From JAOPZW01 sp963803375 (lineage in GTDB: Bacteria > Actinomycetota > Thermoleophilia > Solirubrobacterales > Solirubrobacteraceae), in assembly GCA_963803375.1 (NCBI GenBank), contig CAWDMB010000008.1, positions 62,001-126,000 of the forward strand: a DNA stretch of 64,000 nucleotides, given 5' to 3'. This document shows, one piece after another, positions 34,083-42,519 of this stretch; positions within the stretch are counted from its first letter, which is position 1, and each line of letters opens with the position of its first letter. The translations under genes and the position numbers were made by a program. Below the pieces are notes generated by a model that made no database searches, was not told where the DNA came from, and was given only the letters and a program-made list of their open reading frames with translations.

Positions 34083-34847
34083 TCACGTGTGGCTGGCGAG
34101 CGGGCGGCCCGAGCGGTTGGCGGCGACGATCGCGGCCTGTTGCTCGGGCGCGGGCGGGATGTCACGTAGCAGTGCCCGCACGAACGCGTCCTCGGAGTCA
34201 AAGCGCAGCGCGCGGTTGTGGCGGCGCTCGAAGCCCACGGTGGAGATCGGGTTGGCCGACAGCCCGCGCCCGCAAACCGACCCCGCGTAGTGCGACGGAC
34301 AGAGCAGCAGGTGATCGGGCAGCGCGAGCAGCCGCTCGGTGAGCGAGCGATACAGCATGCGCGCCATCTCCTCGACCGTGTGCTCGCCGTTCGCGTGCAG
34401 GTCCGGGCGTCCCGCGTCGCCGATCAAGAGGGCGTCGCCCGTGAGGACGAGCCACGGCTCGTCGGCGCGCCGGCGATCGGTCACCAGGTAGGCGTGATGG
34501 GCGAGCGCGTGCCCGGGGGTCGCGATCGCCTCGATCGTGGTGTTGCCCAACTCGAGCGTCTCGTTGTCGGCGAGCCCGTGATGGTCGAACTTCACCCCGG
34601 CGCCGGCCGGCAGATACGCGCGCGCCTCGGTGCGTTCCACGAGCGCGGCCAGGCCCGACACATGGTCGGCCTGCACGTGCGTGTCGAGCACGGCGACGAT
34701 TGGGATTCCCTGGGCGTCCGCCAGCGCGAGGTACTCGTCGATCAGCTCCACGTGCGGATCCACCACCGCCAGCTGCCTGTGCGTGGCGCAGCCGAGCACG
34801 TACGAGGCGCACGCCGTGTCCTCGTTGAGCAGCTGACGGAAATACAT
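34083..34847 (-). CDS. Persulfide-dioxygenase-like MBL-fold protein
   Basis: The 254-residue protein begins MYFRQLLNEDTACASY and has the MBL motifs THVQADHVSG, TPGHALAHHAYL and LTGDALLIGDAGRPDL. These match ETHE1/Blh-type persulfide dioxygenases. Gln replaces the second His of HxHxDH, but the three iron ligands used by ETHE1 (first His, PGH His, late Asp) are kept. It would oxidise glutathione persulfide to sulfite. I prefer ATG 34847, because a TTG at 34877 would fall inside the predicted minus-strand promoter. It is divergent from arsR-rhodanese, with 60 bp between starts. Confidence 0.8.
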   Translation of the reverse strand: MYFRQLLNEDTACASYVLGCATHRQLAVVDPHVELIDEYLALADAQGIPIVAVLDTHVQADHVSGLAALVERTEARAYLPAGAGVKFDHHGLADNETLELGNTTIEAIATPGHALAHHAYLVTDRRRADEPWLVLTGDALLIGDAGRPDLHANGEHTVEEMARMLYRSLTERLLALPDHLLLCPSHYAGSVCGRGLSANPISTVGFERRHNRALRFDSEDAFVRALLRDIPPAPEQQAAIVAANRSGRPLASHT

Positions 34848-34870
34848 GCGAGCTCGGTCCGAAGCTTCGA

Positions 34871-34901
34871 TTGACAACCTATCAAGTGATCATTTGAATA
34901 G
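34871..34901 (+). promoter_or_regulatory. arsR-rhodanese promoter with overlapping palindromic operator
   Basis: TTGACA at 34871-34876 and TTGAAT at 34894-34899 are 17 bp apart and end 8 bp before the ATG at 34908, giving an almost leaderless transcript. The spacer and -10 hold an imperfect palindrome centred on TGATCA (CAAGTGATCATTTG, 34884-34897, extending to CTAT/ATAG at 34879-34901), like ArsR-family operators. The same site would block the divergent minus-strand promoter (TTTGCT ... ATAGGT). The low GC of this stretch stands out. Confidence 0.65.
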
Positions 34902-34907
34902 CAAAGG

Positions 34908-35564
34908 ATGGAAGCGCGCGAGGCAAAGAGCGCCCTGTTCGAGGCGATCGCGGTGATGGGCAAGGCGTTTGCCAGCCCGCGCCGGCTCGAGCTGCTCGAC
35001 CTGCTGGCCCAGGCGCCGCGAACCGTCGACGAGCTCGCGCGTTCCACCGACCAGTCCACCGCGAACGCCTCACAGCACCTGCAGGCGCTGCACGCCGCCG
35101 GGCTTGTCACGCGCGCCCGCGCGGGCACCAGCGTGCGCTACGCGCTCGCCGGGCCCGAGGCCCTCACGCTCTGGCTGGCGCTGCGCGATACCTCGGCCGC
35201 CCGCCTGGCCGAGGTCCAGCGCGCCGCCGGCGAATACGTGGGGGCGGACGTCGAGACGATCGGCCGCCAAGAACTGCGCGAACGGGCGGCCCGCGGCGAC
35301 GTCGTCCTCGTCGACGTTCGGCCCGACGTCGAGTTCCGAGCGGGCCACATCGAAGGGGCGCGGTCGATCCCGATCGACGAGCTCGACGACCGACTCGCCG
35401 AGCTGCCCGCCGACGCGGAGGTGATCGCGTACTGTCGCGGCCCGTTCTGCGCGTACGCGCACGACGCGGTGCGCCGATTGCAGGCCGCGGGCCGCACCGC
35501 TCGCCGCCTCGAGGAGGGCTGGCCCGAATGGCAGCTCTCCCGCGGTGGACGGCACGCCGCGTAG
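34908..35564 (+). CDS. ArsR-family regulator fused to a rhodanese domain
   Basis: The 218-residue protein has an ArsR winged helix (about 10-95: FASPRRLELLDLLAQAPRTVDELARSTDQSTANASQHLQALHAAGLV) and a C-terminal rhodanese domain (about 115-215) with VDVRPDVEFRAGHIEGA and an active loop CRGPFC (Cys176, Cys181). The catalytic Cys could carry a persulfide, which would let the repressor sense sulfane sulfur. Two Cys in the loop resemble thiol-switch sulfide sensors, although those usually lie in the HTH domain. It is divergent from the MBL-MFS operon and probably represses both sides through the shared palindrome. Confidence 0.88.
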   Translation: MEAREAKSALFEAIAVMGKAFASPRRLELLDLLAQAPRTVDELARSTDQSTANASQHLQALHAAGLVTRARAGTSVRYALAGPEALTLWLALRDTSAARLAEVQRAAGEYVGADVETIGRQELRERAARGDVVLVDVRPDVEFRAGHIEGARSIPIDELDDRLAELPADAEVIAYCRGPFCAYAHDAVRRLQAAGRTARRLEEGWPEWQLSRGGRHAA

Positions 35565-35637
35565 GAGGCGATGACTCGGACGAGTCGAGCTCGTTCGATC
35601 GACAACGCGCCCCACGCGCGGGCCGCGCGCCGATCGT

Positions 35638-36399
35638 CTACTGCGCGGCCATGCGCAGCGCGCCGTCGAGCCGGATGACCTCGCCGTTGAGCATGAGGTT
35701 GCCAACGACGTGGACGGCGAGCGCGGCGTACTCCTCCGGCAGGCCGAGGCGCGAGGGGAAGGGGATCGACCTCCCGAGGGCGGCGCGGGCCTCCTCGGGC
35801 AGCGCCGCCAGCAGCGGCGTGTCGAACAGGCCCGGCGCGATCGAGACGACGCGGATGCCCGAGGCGGCGAGGTCGCGGGCGGCCGGCAGCGTCATGCCGA
35901 CCACGCCGGCCTTCGACGCGCTGTAGGCGATCTGGCCGGCCTGGCCCTCGAAGGCGGCGATCGACGCGGTGTTGACGCAGACGCCGCGCTCGCCGTCCTC
36001 GGTCGGCTCGTTGTCGAGCATCGCGGTGGCCGCGAGGCGCAGGACGTTGAAGGTCCCGATGAGGTTGATGCCGACGACGACCTCGAAGGACATGAGCCGG
36101 TGCGGGCCCTTCGAGCGGGCCACCTTCTCCGCCCACCCGGTGCCAGCGCAGCAGACGGATATCCGCAGGCCGCCCTCGGCCTGCGCTGCCTCGTCGACGG
36201 CGGCCTGCACCTGCTCCTCCTCGCGCACGTCGCACGCGACGAAGCCGGCGCCGAGCTCGGCCGCGAGGGCCTCACCGCGCTCGGCGTTTACGTCGGCGAG
36301 CGTCAGCGCGGCGCCGCGCTCGGCGAGCGCCCGGGCGGTCGCCGCGCCGAGGCCCGAGGCCCCGCCGACGACCAGTGCTCCACCGCCTTCGATCTCCAT
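35638..36399 (-). CDS. Short-chain dehydrogenase/reductase (3-hydroxyacyl-CoA dehydrogenase type II-like)
   Basis: The 253-residue enzyme has the SDR signature: VVGGASGLGAATA (cofactor loop), LTLADVNAERG with the acidic residue favouring NAD, ACDVREEEQV, VCCAGTG, NTASIAAFEGQAGQIAYSASKAGV (catalytic Ser, Tyr, Lys) and IAPGLFDTPLL. The FEGQxGQ.AYSASK context and the C-terminal HVVGNLMLNGEVIRLDGALRM are typical of HSD17B10-type 3-hydroxyacyl-CoA dehydrogenases. The ATG at 36397-36399 opens the conserved domain. It stands alone. Confidence 0.88.
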   Translation of the reverse strand: MEIEGGGALVVGGASGLGAATARALAERGAALTLADVNAERGEALAAELGAGFVACDVREEEQVQAAVDEAAQAEGGLRISVCCAGTGWAEKVARSKGPHRLMSFEVVVGINLIGTFNVLRLAATAMLDNEPTEDGERGVCVNTASIAAFEGQAGQIAYSASKAGVVGMTLPAARDLAASGIRVVSIAPGLFDTPLLAALPEEARAALGRSIPFPSRLGLPEEYAALAVHVVGNLMLNGEVIRLDGALRMAAQ

Positions 36400-36496
36400 G
36401 CGGCGCCACCCTATGCGATGTCGAGACGTTGCTCTCGGCTCCGATCCAGGGGTGACAGGCGTCCGATCGGGGGCGACCGACGACGAGCAGGACGAC

Positions 36497-36589
36497 GTGA
36501 AGTACATGCTGCTCATCTACGACAACGCCGACACGCGCGAGGGCTCCGAGCAGCGCTACCTCGAGGCGCGCGCCGCGCGGCTGGCGTAG
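36497..36589 (+). pseudogene. Truncated YCII-domain gene head (30 codons)
   Basis: GTG 36497 opens VKYMLLIYDNADTREGSEQRYLEARAARLA and stops. KYMLLIYDN is the standard first strand of YCII-related proteins, which are about 100-130 residues. The rest is missing, so this is a remnant. It lies just before the VOC gene. Confidence 0.6.
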
Positions 36590-36659
36590 TTGACGAAGCG
36601 CTCGATCGTGGCCGATTCCTCCAAGCGAGGCTCGCCGTCCGCCTCTAGCATCGCGCGCC

Positions 36660-37076
36660 ATGGACATCGAGTTCATCGCCGGCATCGCGGTCATCGCGCC
36701 GGAGCCCGAGCGCAGCCGCGAGCTGTACCTGGATGCCCTCGGCCTGCCGCTCGAGGCCGGCGAGGGCGACGACTACTTCCACAGCGAGCGGATCGCCGGC
36801 AGCAAGCACTTCGGCGTCTGGCCGCTGTCGCAGGCCGCCCACGCGTGCTTCGGCACCCCGGAGTGGCCCGGCGATCGGCCCGTGCCGCAGGCCAGCGTCG
36901 AGTTCGAGGTCGCCGACGCCGATGCCGTCGCCGCCGCCGGCGACGAGCTCGAGGCCGCGGGCTTCGAGCTGCTGCATGGCGCGCGCGAGGAGCCGTGGGG
37001 CCAGACCGTCGCTCGCCTGCAGTCCGCCGAGGGGGCGATCATCGGCATCTCCTTCGCGCCCTGGCTGCACGACTGA
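36660..37076 (+). CDS. VOC-family (glyoxalase-like) protein
   Basis: The 138-residue protein has one beta-alpha-beta-beta-beta VOC module pair: IEFIAGIAVIAPEPERSRELYLDALGLPLE in the first half and VEFEVADADAVAAAGDELEAAGFELLHG...WGQTVARLQSAEGAIIGISFAPW in the second. The terminal Glu of glyoxalase I type enzymes is not in the usual place, so it is more likely a binding or resistance-type member than a glyoxalase. ATG 36660 is clear. No partner gene is evident. Confidence 0.75.
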   Translation: MDIEFIAGIAVIAPEPERSRELYLDALGLPLEAGEGDDYFHSERIAGSKHFGVWPLSQAAHACFGTPEWPGDRPVPQASVEFEVADADAVAAAGDELEAAGFELLHGAREEPWGQTVARLQSAEGAIIGISFAPWLHD

Positions 37077-37281
37077 CCCGGCGTCGTGCTCAGCGACGGC
37101 GCGAAGACCTGCAGCTCGCGATCGACCACCCGCAGGACCGGCCACCCGCCACGTGCAGCGGCTCGGCCACTCGCTGGAGTCAGGTTCAGGCGGGTCTGGG
37201 CTTCACAACCTCGTGACCTCGGCGGCGCCACGCCTTGTGATTCTCCGCCGGGTCACGACCCGACCGAGAAAAGGGGTAGCC

Positions 37282-38748
37282 GTGAGCACGTTTCCCGAGG
37301 TCCGCCGCGAGCCCGACACCGACCTGCCCAGCGGCGACGGCGGCATCTCGCGCCGCGCGATTCTGACGCGCTCGGCGACCGGGGTGGGCATCGCGCTGAC
37401 CGGGAGCTACAGCGGCCTGTTCGGCGCTGGTGCGTCACGATCGCAGGCCAAGGGCGGCGCCGGCGGCTCCGCGATGCCCGGCACGGGCGACGTGGGCTAT
37501 GGCCCGCTCGTCGACGACCCCGCGGGCCTGCTCTCGCTGCCGGCCGGGTTCAGCTACAAGGTCGTCGCGCAGTCCGGCGTCACCAAGCTCGAGACCGGGG
37601 AGCCGACGCCGTCGGACCCGGATGGGACGGCGAGCTTCGTCCGCCACGGCGGCAACGGCAGCGTCCTGGTCAACAACCACGAGATCTCCGGCAGCGAGCC
37701 GTATCGCGTGCCGGCCCTCCGCGGCTTCGTCTATGACCCGGCGGCCGGCGGGGGGACTACGAACATCGAGGTCGACAAGGACGGCAACCGCATCCGGGAG
37801 TACGTCAGCCTCGCGGGGACGCAGAACAACTGCGCCGGCGGCAAGTCACCGTGGCACACCTGGCTGACGTGCGAGGAGGCCGAGAGCCTGGCCGGGCAGA
37901 CCAAGCCCCACGGCTACGTCTTCGAGGTCGATCCCTACGACCAGCACGCCAACCGCGACCCGAAGCCGATCAAGGCCCTAGGGCGCTACGCGCACGAGGC
38001 CGTCGTCGTCGACCCGGACACCGGGACGATCTACCTCACCGAGGACGCGGGCAACCCGAACGGGCTGCTGTACCGCTGGACGCCGCCGCAGGAGGCGCTG
38101 CCCTTGGCCAAGGGCGTCCTGAAGTCGCTGGCCGACGACGCCGGCGCGCTGGACGCGCTCAAGGCCTCGACACGCGGCGGCGCAGCGGTCCCCGACCTCT
38201 CGGTGGCGACCGCCCCGGGGACGACCTACAACGTCGAGTGGGTCACGGTTCCCGACCGCGACGCCGGGTCCCTGTCCACGCGCAAGCAGTTCACGAGCGC
38301 GCAGGTCACGCGCAGCCGCAAGCTCGAGGGCATGTGGTGGGGCGACGGCGGCGCGTACTTCGTCTGCTCGTTCGCGCGCTTCAGCGACGGCAGCGCGGCG
38401 CAGCACGACGGGCAGATCTGGTTCCTCGACCCGCTCGCGCAGACGATCGAGCTCAAGCTGCGCTTCGCCTACACGCCGGACGACCAGGACGGCGACCCCG
38501 ACGGCCCCGACAACATCACGGTCTCGGCCTACGGCGGAGTCATCATCGCCGAGGACGGAGACGGCAAGAACCACCTCGTCGGCGCGACGCCGAGCGGCGA
38601 GCCGTTCTTCTTCGCGCGCAACGACCACCCGGACGACTCCGAGTTCACGGGGCCGAACTTCTCGCAAGACAAGCAGATCCTGTTCGCGAACATCCAGGCG
38701 CCCGGCCACGTGTTCGCGATCCAGGGGCCGTTCACGAGACAGCGCTGA
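37282..38748 (+). CDS. Tat-exported PhoX family phosphatase
   Basis: The 488-residue protein has a twin-arginine signal (ISRRAILTRSATGVGIALTG, residues about 25-45) and a DUF839/PhoX beta-propeller with VNNHEISG, AGTQNNCAGGKSPWHTWLTCEE, YAHEAVVVDPDTGTIYLTED and a C-terminal DGPDNITVSAYGGVIIAEDGDG. PhoX phosphatases use Ca2+ and iron centres and release phosphate from organic esters outside the cell. The Cys in NNCAGG and the ExxE-like CEE match the family's metal-site region. AAGGGG precedes the GTG at 37282. A strong hairpin terminator follows at 38789. Confidence 0.87.
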   Translation: MSTFPEVRREPDTDLPSGDGGISRRAILTRSATGVGIALTGSYSGLFGAGASRSQAKGGAGGSAMPGTGDVGYGPLVDDPAGLLSLPAGFSYKVVAQSGVTKLETGEPTPSDPDGTASFVRHGGNGSVLVNNHEISGSEPYRVPALRGFVYDPAAGGGTTNIEVDKDGNRIREYVSLAGTQNNCAGGKSPWHTWLTCEEAESLAGQTKPHGYVFEVDPYDQHANRDPKPIKALGRYAHEAVVVDPDTGTIYLTEDAGNPNGLLYRWTPPQEALPLAKGVLKSLADDAGALDALKASTRGGAAVPDLSVATAPGTTYNVEWVTVPDRDAGSLSTRKQFTSAQVTRSRKLEGMWWGDGGAYFVCSFARFSDGSAAQHDGQIWFLDPLAQTIELKLRFAYTPDDQDGDPDGPDNITVSAYGGVIIAEDGDGKNHLVGATPSGEPFFFARNDHPDDSEFTGPNFSQDKQILFANIQAPGHVFAIQGPFTRQR

Positions 38749-38788
38749 GGTCTTCTCAACAGGTCGGACTCGGGCCACGGCGAGCCCA

Positions 38789-38816
38789 CCGAGAGCCCTC
38801 GGCGAAGGGCTCTCGG
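38789..38816. terminator. Hairpin terminator between convergent genes
   Basis: An 11-bp perfect stem (CCGAGAGCCCT / AGGGCTCTCGG) with a 6-base loop lies between the PhoX stop (38748) and the TolB-like stop (38838). No T-run follows on either side, as is common in GC-rich actinobacteria. It could serve both strands. Confidence 0.7.
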
Positions 38817-38837
38817 CACGAGATCCTGGCTCGCGCG

Positions 38838-39818
38838 CTACCTGCTCAACGGGTGTGTGCCCCAGTCCGGGAAGTTGTCGGAGCCTCCGTGCGTGACCTG
38901 AGTGAGGCCGGTTCCGTCGGCGTTCACGGTGTAGATGTTGCTGACGTCGTCCGGGGACGTGCGGTCCCCTCTGGTGAAGACGATCTTCTTGCCGTCGGGT
39001 GACCAGTGGGGGTCGAAGCAGCCTTTGGCGGTCGGGTCGGAGAACGGCCCGCCGCAGGAAGGTTGGCCATGGACGTGGATCTCGTGCAGCCCGCTGCCGT
39101 TGGCGTGGACGACCCACAGCGAGCTGCGCAGGTCGGCGGTGACGTGGCGGGAGAACACGATCTCGTTGCCCTGAGCCGACCAGTCGCCGCCGGAGCTCAC
39201 AAGCGTCCGCGCAGGCGTGATCCGCCGCGCGTGGCTGCCCTTGACCTTGACGACGTACAGCCCGACGGGGTCGTTGGGGGCCTCGAAGCGGGCGAAGACC
39301 AAGCGCTTGCCGTTGGGCGAGTAGGCGCCGGGTTCGTCCTCGCCACCCGGATTGGAGGTGACCCTTCGCAGCCCGCCACCGTCGGATCTGCGGATCGTGT
39401 AGATGCCGTTTCGGCTTGGATCGGCTGGCTGGTCGAATTGATCGCAGGCGAGTCGCTTGGCGTTCGGCGACCACACGACGCAGGCGAGGAACAGCGTGGG
39501 ATCCGATGAAAAGACCTCGCGGTAGCTTCCCGTGTGGGGGTTGATGATCACGGTTGAGCTCCCATCGGGAAGACCGCAGGTGGCGATCCGCGTGCCGTCC
39601 GGGGACCAGCGCGGGCATTCGAGTCCGAGCGGCAGCACCTGGTGCTCGTGGCTGCCGTCGGGGTTGACGGTGTAGATGATGCCGCCTTCGTCGATCGCGG
39701 CGTCGCGGGCGAAGACGATCTGCCCGTTCGCCCCCGGCGGCTTCGCTGTGGCCGGCGTCGCGCTCCCAGCCGCGAGCGCCACGAGACCGGCAAGCGTGCC
39801 GATGATCAATCTGCGCAT
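38838..39818 (-). CDS. Secreted TolB/WD40-like beta-propeller protein
   Basis: The 326-residue protein has a signal peptide (residues 1-25, ending ATPATAKPP) and a propeller made of PD40-type repeats, such as LECPRWSPDGTRIATC, VVWSPNAKRLACD, GAYSPNGKRLVFARF, DWSAQGNEIVFSR and HWSPDGKKIVFTRGD. The repeats contain NIYTVNADGTGLTQVTHG-like linkers. It probably acts outside the membrane as a binding scaffold. It has no TolB N-terminal domain, so it is not the Tol system protein. GAGGGG precedes the ATG at 39818. Confidence 0.82.
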   Translation of the reverse strand: MRRLIIGTLAGLVALAAGSATPATAKPPGANGQIVFARDAAIDEGGIIYTVNPDGSHEHQVLPLGLECPRWSPDGTRIATCGLPDGSSTVIINPHTGSYREVFSSDPTLFLACVVWSPNAKRLACDQFDQPADPSRNGIYTIRRSDGGGLRRVTSNPGGEDEPGAYSPNGKRLVFARFEAPNDPVGLYVVKVKGSHARRITPARTLVSSGGDWSAQGNEIVFSRHVTADLRSSLWVVHANGSGLHEIHVHGQPSCGGPFSDPTAKGCFDPHWSPDGKKIVFTRGDRTSPDDVSNIYTVNADGTGLTQVTHGGSDNFPDWGTHPLSR

Positions 39819-39947
39819 CGGATCCCCTCGCATCGGTGGAGTGCTGTCGTGCGTCGACGCTATGGGCGGCCGGGCACAGGCGACACGGGGCAGGCAACAG
39901 TCCTTGCTCCGTGGCACCACGCGAATCGCGCGGCTCGCGAATTGCGG

Positions 39948-40622
39948 CTAGCCACGATGCTGTGGCTCGTCCGAGCGCTCGCCGCGGAGGTAGGCGAGGA
40001 CGGCGCGCACGCGGCGGTGCGAGTCGGGGTTCACGTCGAGGCCGAGCTTGAGGAAGATCTGCTTGACGTGCGCCTCGACGGTGCGCTCGGTGACGAAGAG
40101 GCGGCTCGCGATCGCGCGGTTGGAGAGGCCCTCGGCGACGAGGGCGAGCACCTCGCGCTCGCGCGCGGTCAGCTCGGCGAGCGGGTCCTGCCGACGCTGC
40201 CGGCCGAACAGACGCGCGACGATGGTCGGGTCGACCACGGTCTCGCCGTCTGCGATGCGGCGCAGGGCGTCGACGAGGATCGCCACGTCGAAGATGCGCT
40301 GCTTGAGCAGGTAGCCGACGCGCTCGGGGTGCTCCTCGAGCAGCCGCAGCGCGTAGCTCGGCTCGACGTACTGCGACAGCACGAGGACGCCGACGTCGGG
40401 GTGGCTTGTGCGGATCCGCTGGGTGGCGACGAGGCCTTCGTCGGTGTGTGTCGGTGGCATGCGGATGTCGACGATCGCGGCGTCGGGCCGTTTGAGCCGG
40501 ACGTGGCGGAGCAGGCTCTCGGCGTCCTGGGCCTCCGCCACGACGTCGATTCCGGCGTCCCGGAGCAGGCGGACGATCCCCTCGCGTGTGAGCATGACGT
40601 CGTCGGCGACGACTACGCGCAC
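39948..40622 (-). CDS. NarL/LuxR-type response regulator
   Basis: The 224-residue regulator has a receiver domain (VVVADDVMLTREG with the acidic pocket, AAIVDIRMPP with phospho-acceptor Asp, LSQYVEP, YLLKQRI with the switch Lys) and a C-terminal LuxR HTH (LTAREREVLALVAEGLSNRAIASRLFVTERTVEAHVKQIFLKL). The GTG start at 40622 overlaps the end of the kinase gene by 10 bp, so the pair is co-translated. It would be phosphorylated by the kinase at 40613-42382. Confidence 0.93.
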   Translation of the reverse strand: MRVVVADDVMLTREGIVRLLRDAGIDVVAEAQDAESLLRHVRLKRPDAAIVDIRMPPTHTDEGLVATQRIRTSHPDVGVLVLSQYVEPSYALRLLEEHPERVGYLLKQRIFDVAILVDALRRIADGETVVDPTIVARLFGRQRRQDPLAELTAREREVLALVAEGLSNRAIASRLFVTERTVEAHVKQIFLKLGLDVNPDSHRRVRAVLAYLRGERSDEPQHRG

Positions 40623-42382
40623 GGGATCTTCGCCCGCAGGCTCGTGGCGCCGACGTCGAGCGCGCCGCCAAGCGCGCCGACCCGGTCGACGAGGTGGAGC
40701 AGGCGCGAGCTGCGGGACGCTCCGTCGTCCTCGACCGCGATGACCAGGCGGTCGTCCTCGCGGCGGACGCGTGCGGCGAGGAACGTCGCTCCTCGGTTGG
40801 TGGCGTCGTCGATTGCCTCGGCGATCGTCACGTACGTCGTCGTCTCGATTTCAGGCGGCTGGCGCGCCGACTGCACGTAGTCGAGCTCGACCGGCAGCGG
40901 CGCGTCGTCGGCGAGCGTCGCCAGGGCGGGCGCGAGCCCGGCTTCCGTGAGGATCGCCGGGTAGATGCCGTGTGCGAGCTCGCGCAGCTCGCCCAGCGCG
41001 GTCGCGGTCTCGTCGCCGGCCGCGTCGAGCAGCGCGACGAGCGCGGAATCGGACTCGGCTTCGGCGCCGGCGCGCGCGACGCGTAGGTCGTAGGAGAGCG
41101 CGAGCAGCCGCTGCTGGGCGCCGTCGTGGAGGTTGCGCTCGAGCCGGCGCCGCGCGGCGTCGCCGGCCGCGACGATGCGTGCGCGCGAGGCTCGCAGCTC
41201 GTGGAGCTGGGCGAGCGCCTCGGCGCGCAGCGCCTCGTTTTCGACTGCGAGTCTGGCGGCGGGGCCGAGCGCGCGCTCGAGCTCGGGCTCATCGACGAGC
41301 GCCGGGTCGTGCAGCACGAGAGCAAGCGTCCGGCCGCCGCGCGTGATCCGGGCGACCGCGCGGCCGTGGGCCGGCAGCTCGGTGGGTTGCCCGTTCGCGT
41401 CGACGTACTGCCGCGCGCCCGTGTGCGGGTAGACGACGTCGATGCCGGGATCACCGACCGCCGCCCGCAGCGCTTCGCGCAGCTCGCCGGGCGGCGGCGC
41501 CTCGCCGAGCTCGGTCGCGAGCCGCGCGACGCGCGCTCGGGTCCGCACGGCGCGCAGGACGCTCCAGGCGAGGCCGAGCGCGAGGGTCGCGAACGCGACC
41601 GAGCGCGTGAGGAATATCGCGGCGAAGCCGACGCGTTCGGGATTCTCGAGCGGGGTGCGCAGCAGCGCGACCGCGTACGTCGCCTCGGAGGCGCCCACGA
41701 GCAAGACGGGCGCGAGCACCGGGAGCAGGACCCGCCGCCCCGGGCCGCTCGCCGCCAGCAACCGACGCGCAGCGAGCGCGAGCAGGCCGAGCGCGATCGC
41801 GAGCGCCGACCACAGCCGGATGTCGTCGAGCGCGCTCGCGATCCCCGGGTCGGCATGGACCAGGAACGAATTGTCGCGGCAGTTGCGCCAGCAGTAGAGG
41901 TCCAGCAGCGGGTCGCGGAAGAGGGCGTCGCCGACGCTGACGACCGCGGCGATCGCATACGCGGCCGCGGTGGCTGCGCGGGCCCAGGGCGATCGCAGCC
42001 GGCCCCCGGGCAGCGCGAGCGCGAGGTGCAGCGTGAGCGCCAGCGAGAACGGCGCGGCGGCGGCGCCCAGGCTGCGCAGCAGCGCTGGTCCCTGCTCCCA
42101 GCCCTCCAGGTCGGGCCCGAACCACGCGAGCCCGGCCAGGGTGGCGATCAGTCCGAGACGGCGCGCGTGTGGCCGGGTCAACGCGAGCCCTCCGACCACG
42201 ATCAGCCCCAGGCCCGCCGCGAGGTCGGTCACACGGGCGGCGGGCAGCGCGGCGGCGTACGTCGTGGACGGGTCGGCCCCGGGGTCGACGGCGACGATCG
42301 CGGCGATTGCCCACGCGAGCGCCGCCGCCGCGACGGCGAGCATGGCGAGCCGCGGTCCAGGAGCGAGGCGCGCATCCGCCAT
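40613..42382 (-). CDS. NarL-type sensor histidine kinase with multi-pass membrane sensor
   Basis: The 589-residue kinase has about seven to eight N-terminal membrane segments and a degenerate GAF-like region (about 310-390). The HisKA_3 dimerisation helix RRRLERNLHDGAQQRLLALSYDL keeps the phospho-acceptor His. The C-terminal part with TTYVTIAEAIDDATNRGA (N-box) and VAVEDDGA fits the ATPase domain, but the final G2 loop is short and the protein ends LRAKIPCA. The gene is co-translated with the regulator at 39948. It is divergent from the DctP lipoprotein gene (137 bp between starts), a likely functional neighbour. Confidence 0.88.
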   Translation of the reverse strand: MADARLAPGPRLAMLAVAAAALAWAIAAIVAVDPGADPSTTYAAALPAARVTDLAAGLGLIVVGGLALTRPHARRLGLIATLAGLAWFGPDLEGWEQGPALLRSLGAAAAPFSLALTLHLALALPGGRLRSPWARAATAAAYAIAAVVSVGDALFRDPLLDLYCWRNCRDNSFLVHADPGIASALDDIRLWSALAIALGLLALAARRLLAASGPGRRVLLPVLAPVLLVGASEATYAVALLRTPLENPERVGFAAIFLTRSVAFATLALGLAWSVLRAVRTRARVARLATELGEAPPPGELREALRAAVGDPGIDVVYPHTGARQYVDANGQPTELPAHGRAVARITRGGRTLALVLHDPALVDEPELERALGPAARLAVENEALRAEALAQLHELRASRARIVAAGDAARRRLERNLHDGAQQRLLALSYDLRVARAGAEAESDSALVALLDAAGDETATALGELRELAHGIYPAILTEAGLAPALATLADDAPLPVELDYVQSARQPPEIETTTYVTIAEAIDDATNRGATFLAARVRREDDRLVIAVEDDGASRSSRLLHLVDRVGALGGALDVGATSLRAKIPCA

Positions 42383-42519
42383 CGGCCGATTCTCCCAGCG
42401 CCCGCAGGACTGTTGCCAGCCACAGTCTCGCGAGCGGAGAATCGTGTGGCCCGCCGCGATGTGCGTGCCGCCGGGCAACCGTAGGGTCCTCTCGCGTGCC
42501 GGCGAGAGGGGTGAGACCG

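Noticed and set aside
37978..40671. Minus-strand open frame of about 900 codons
   Set aside because: It crosses the PhoX gene, the propeller gene and the response regulator in non-matching frames, and its composition is that of a shadow frame.
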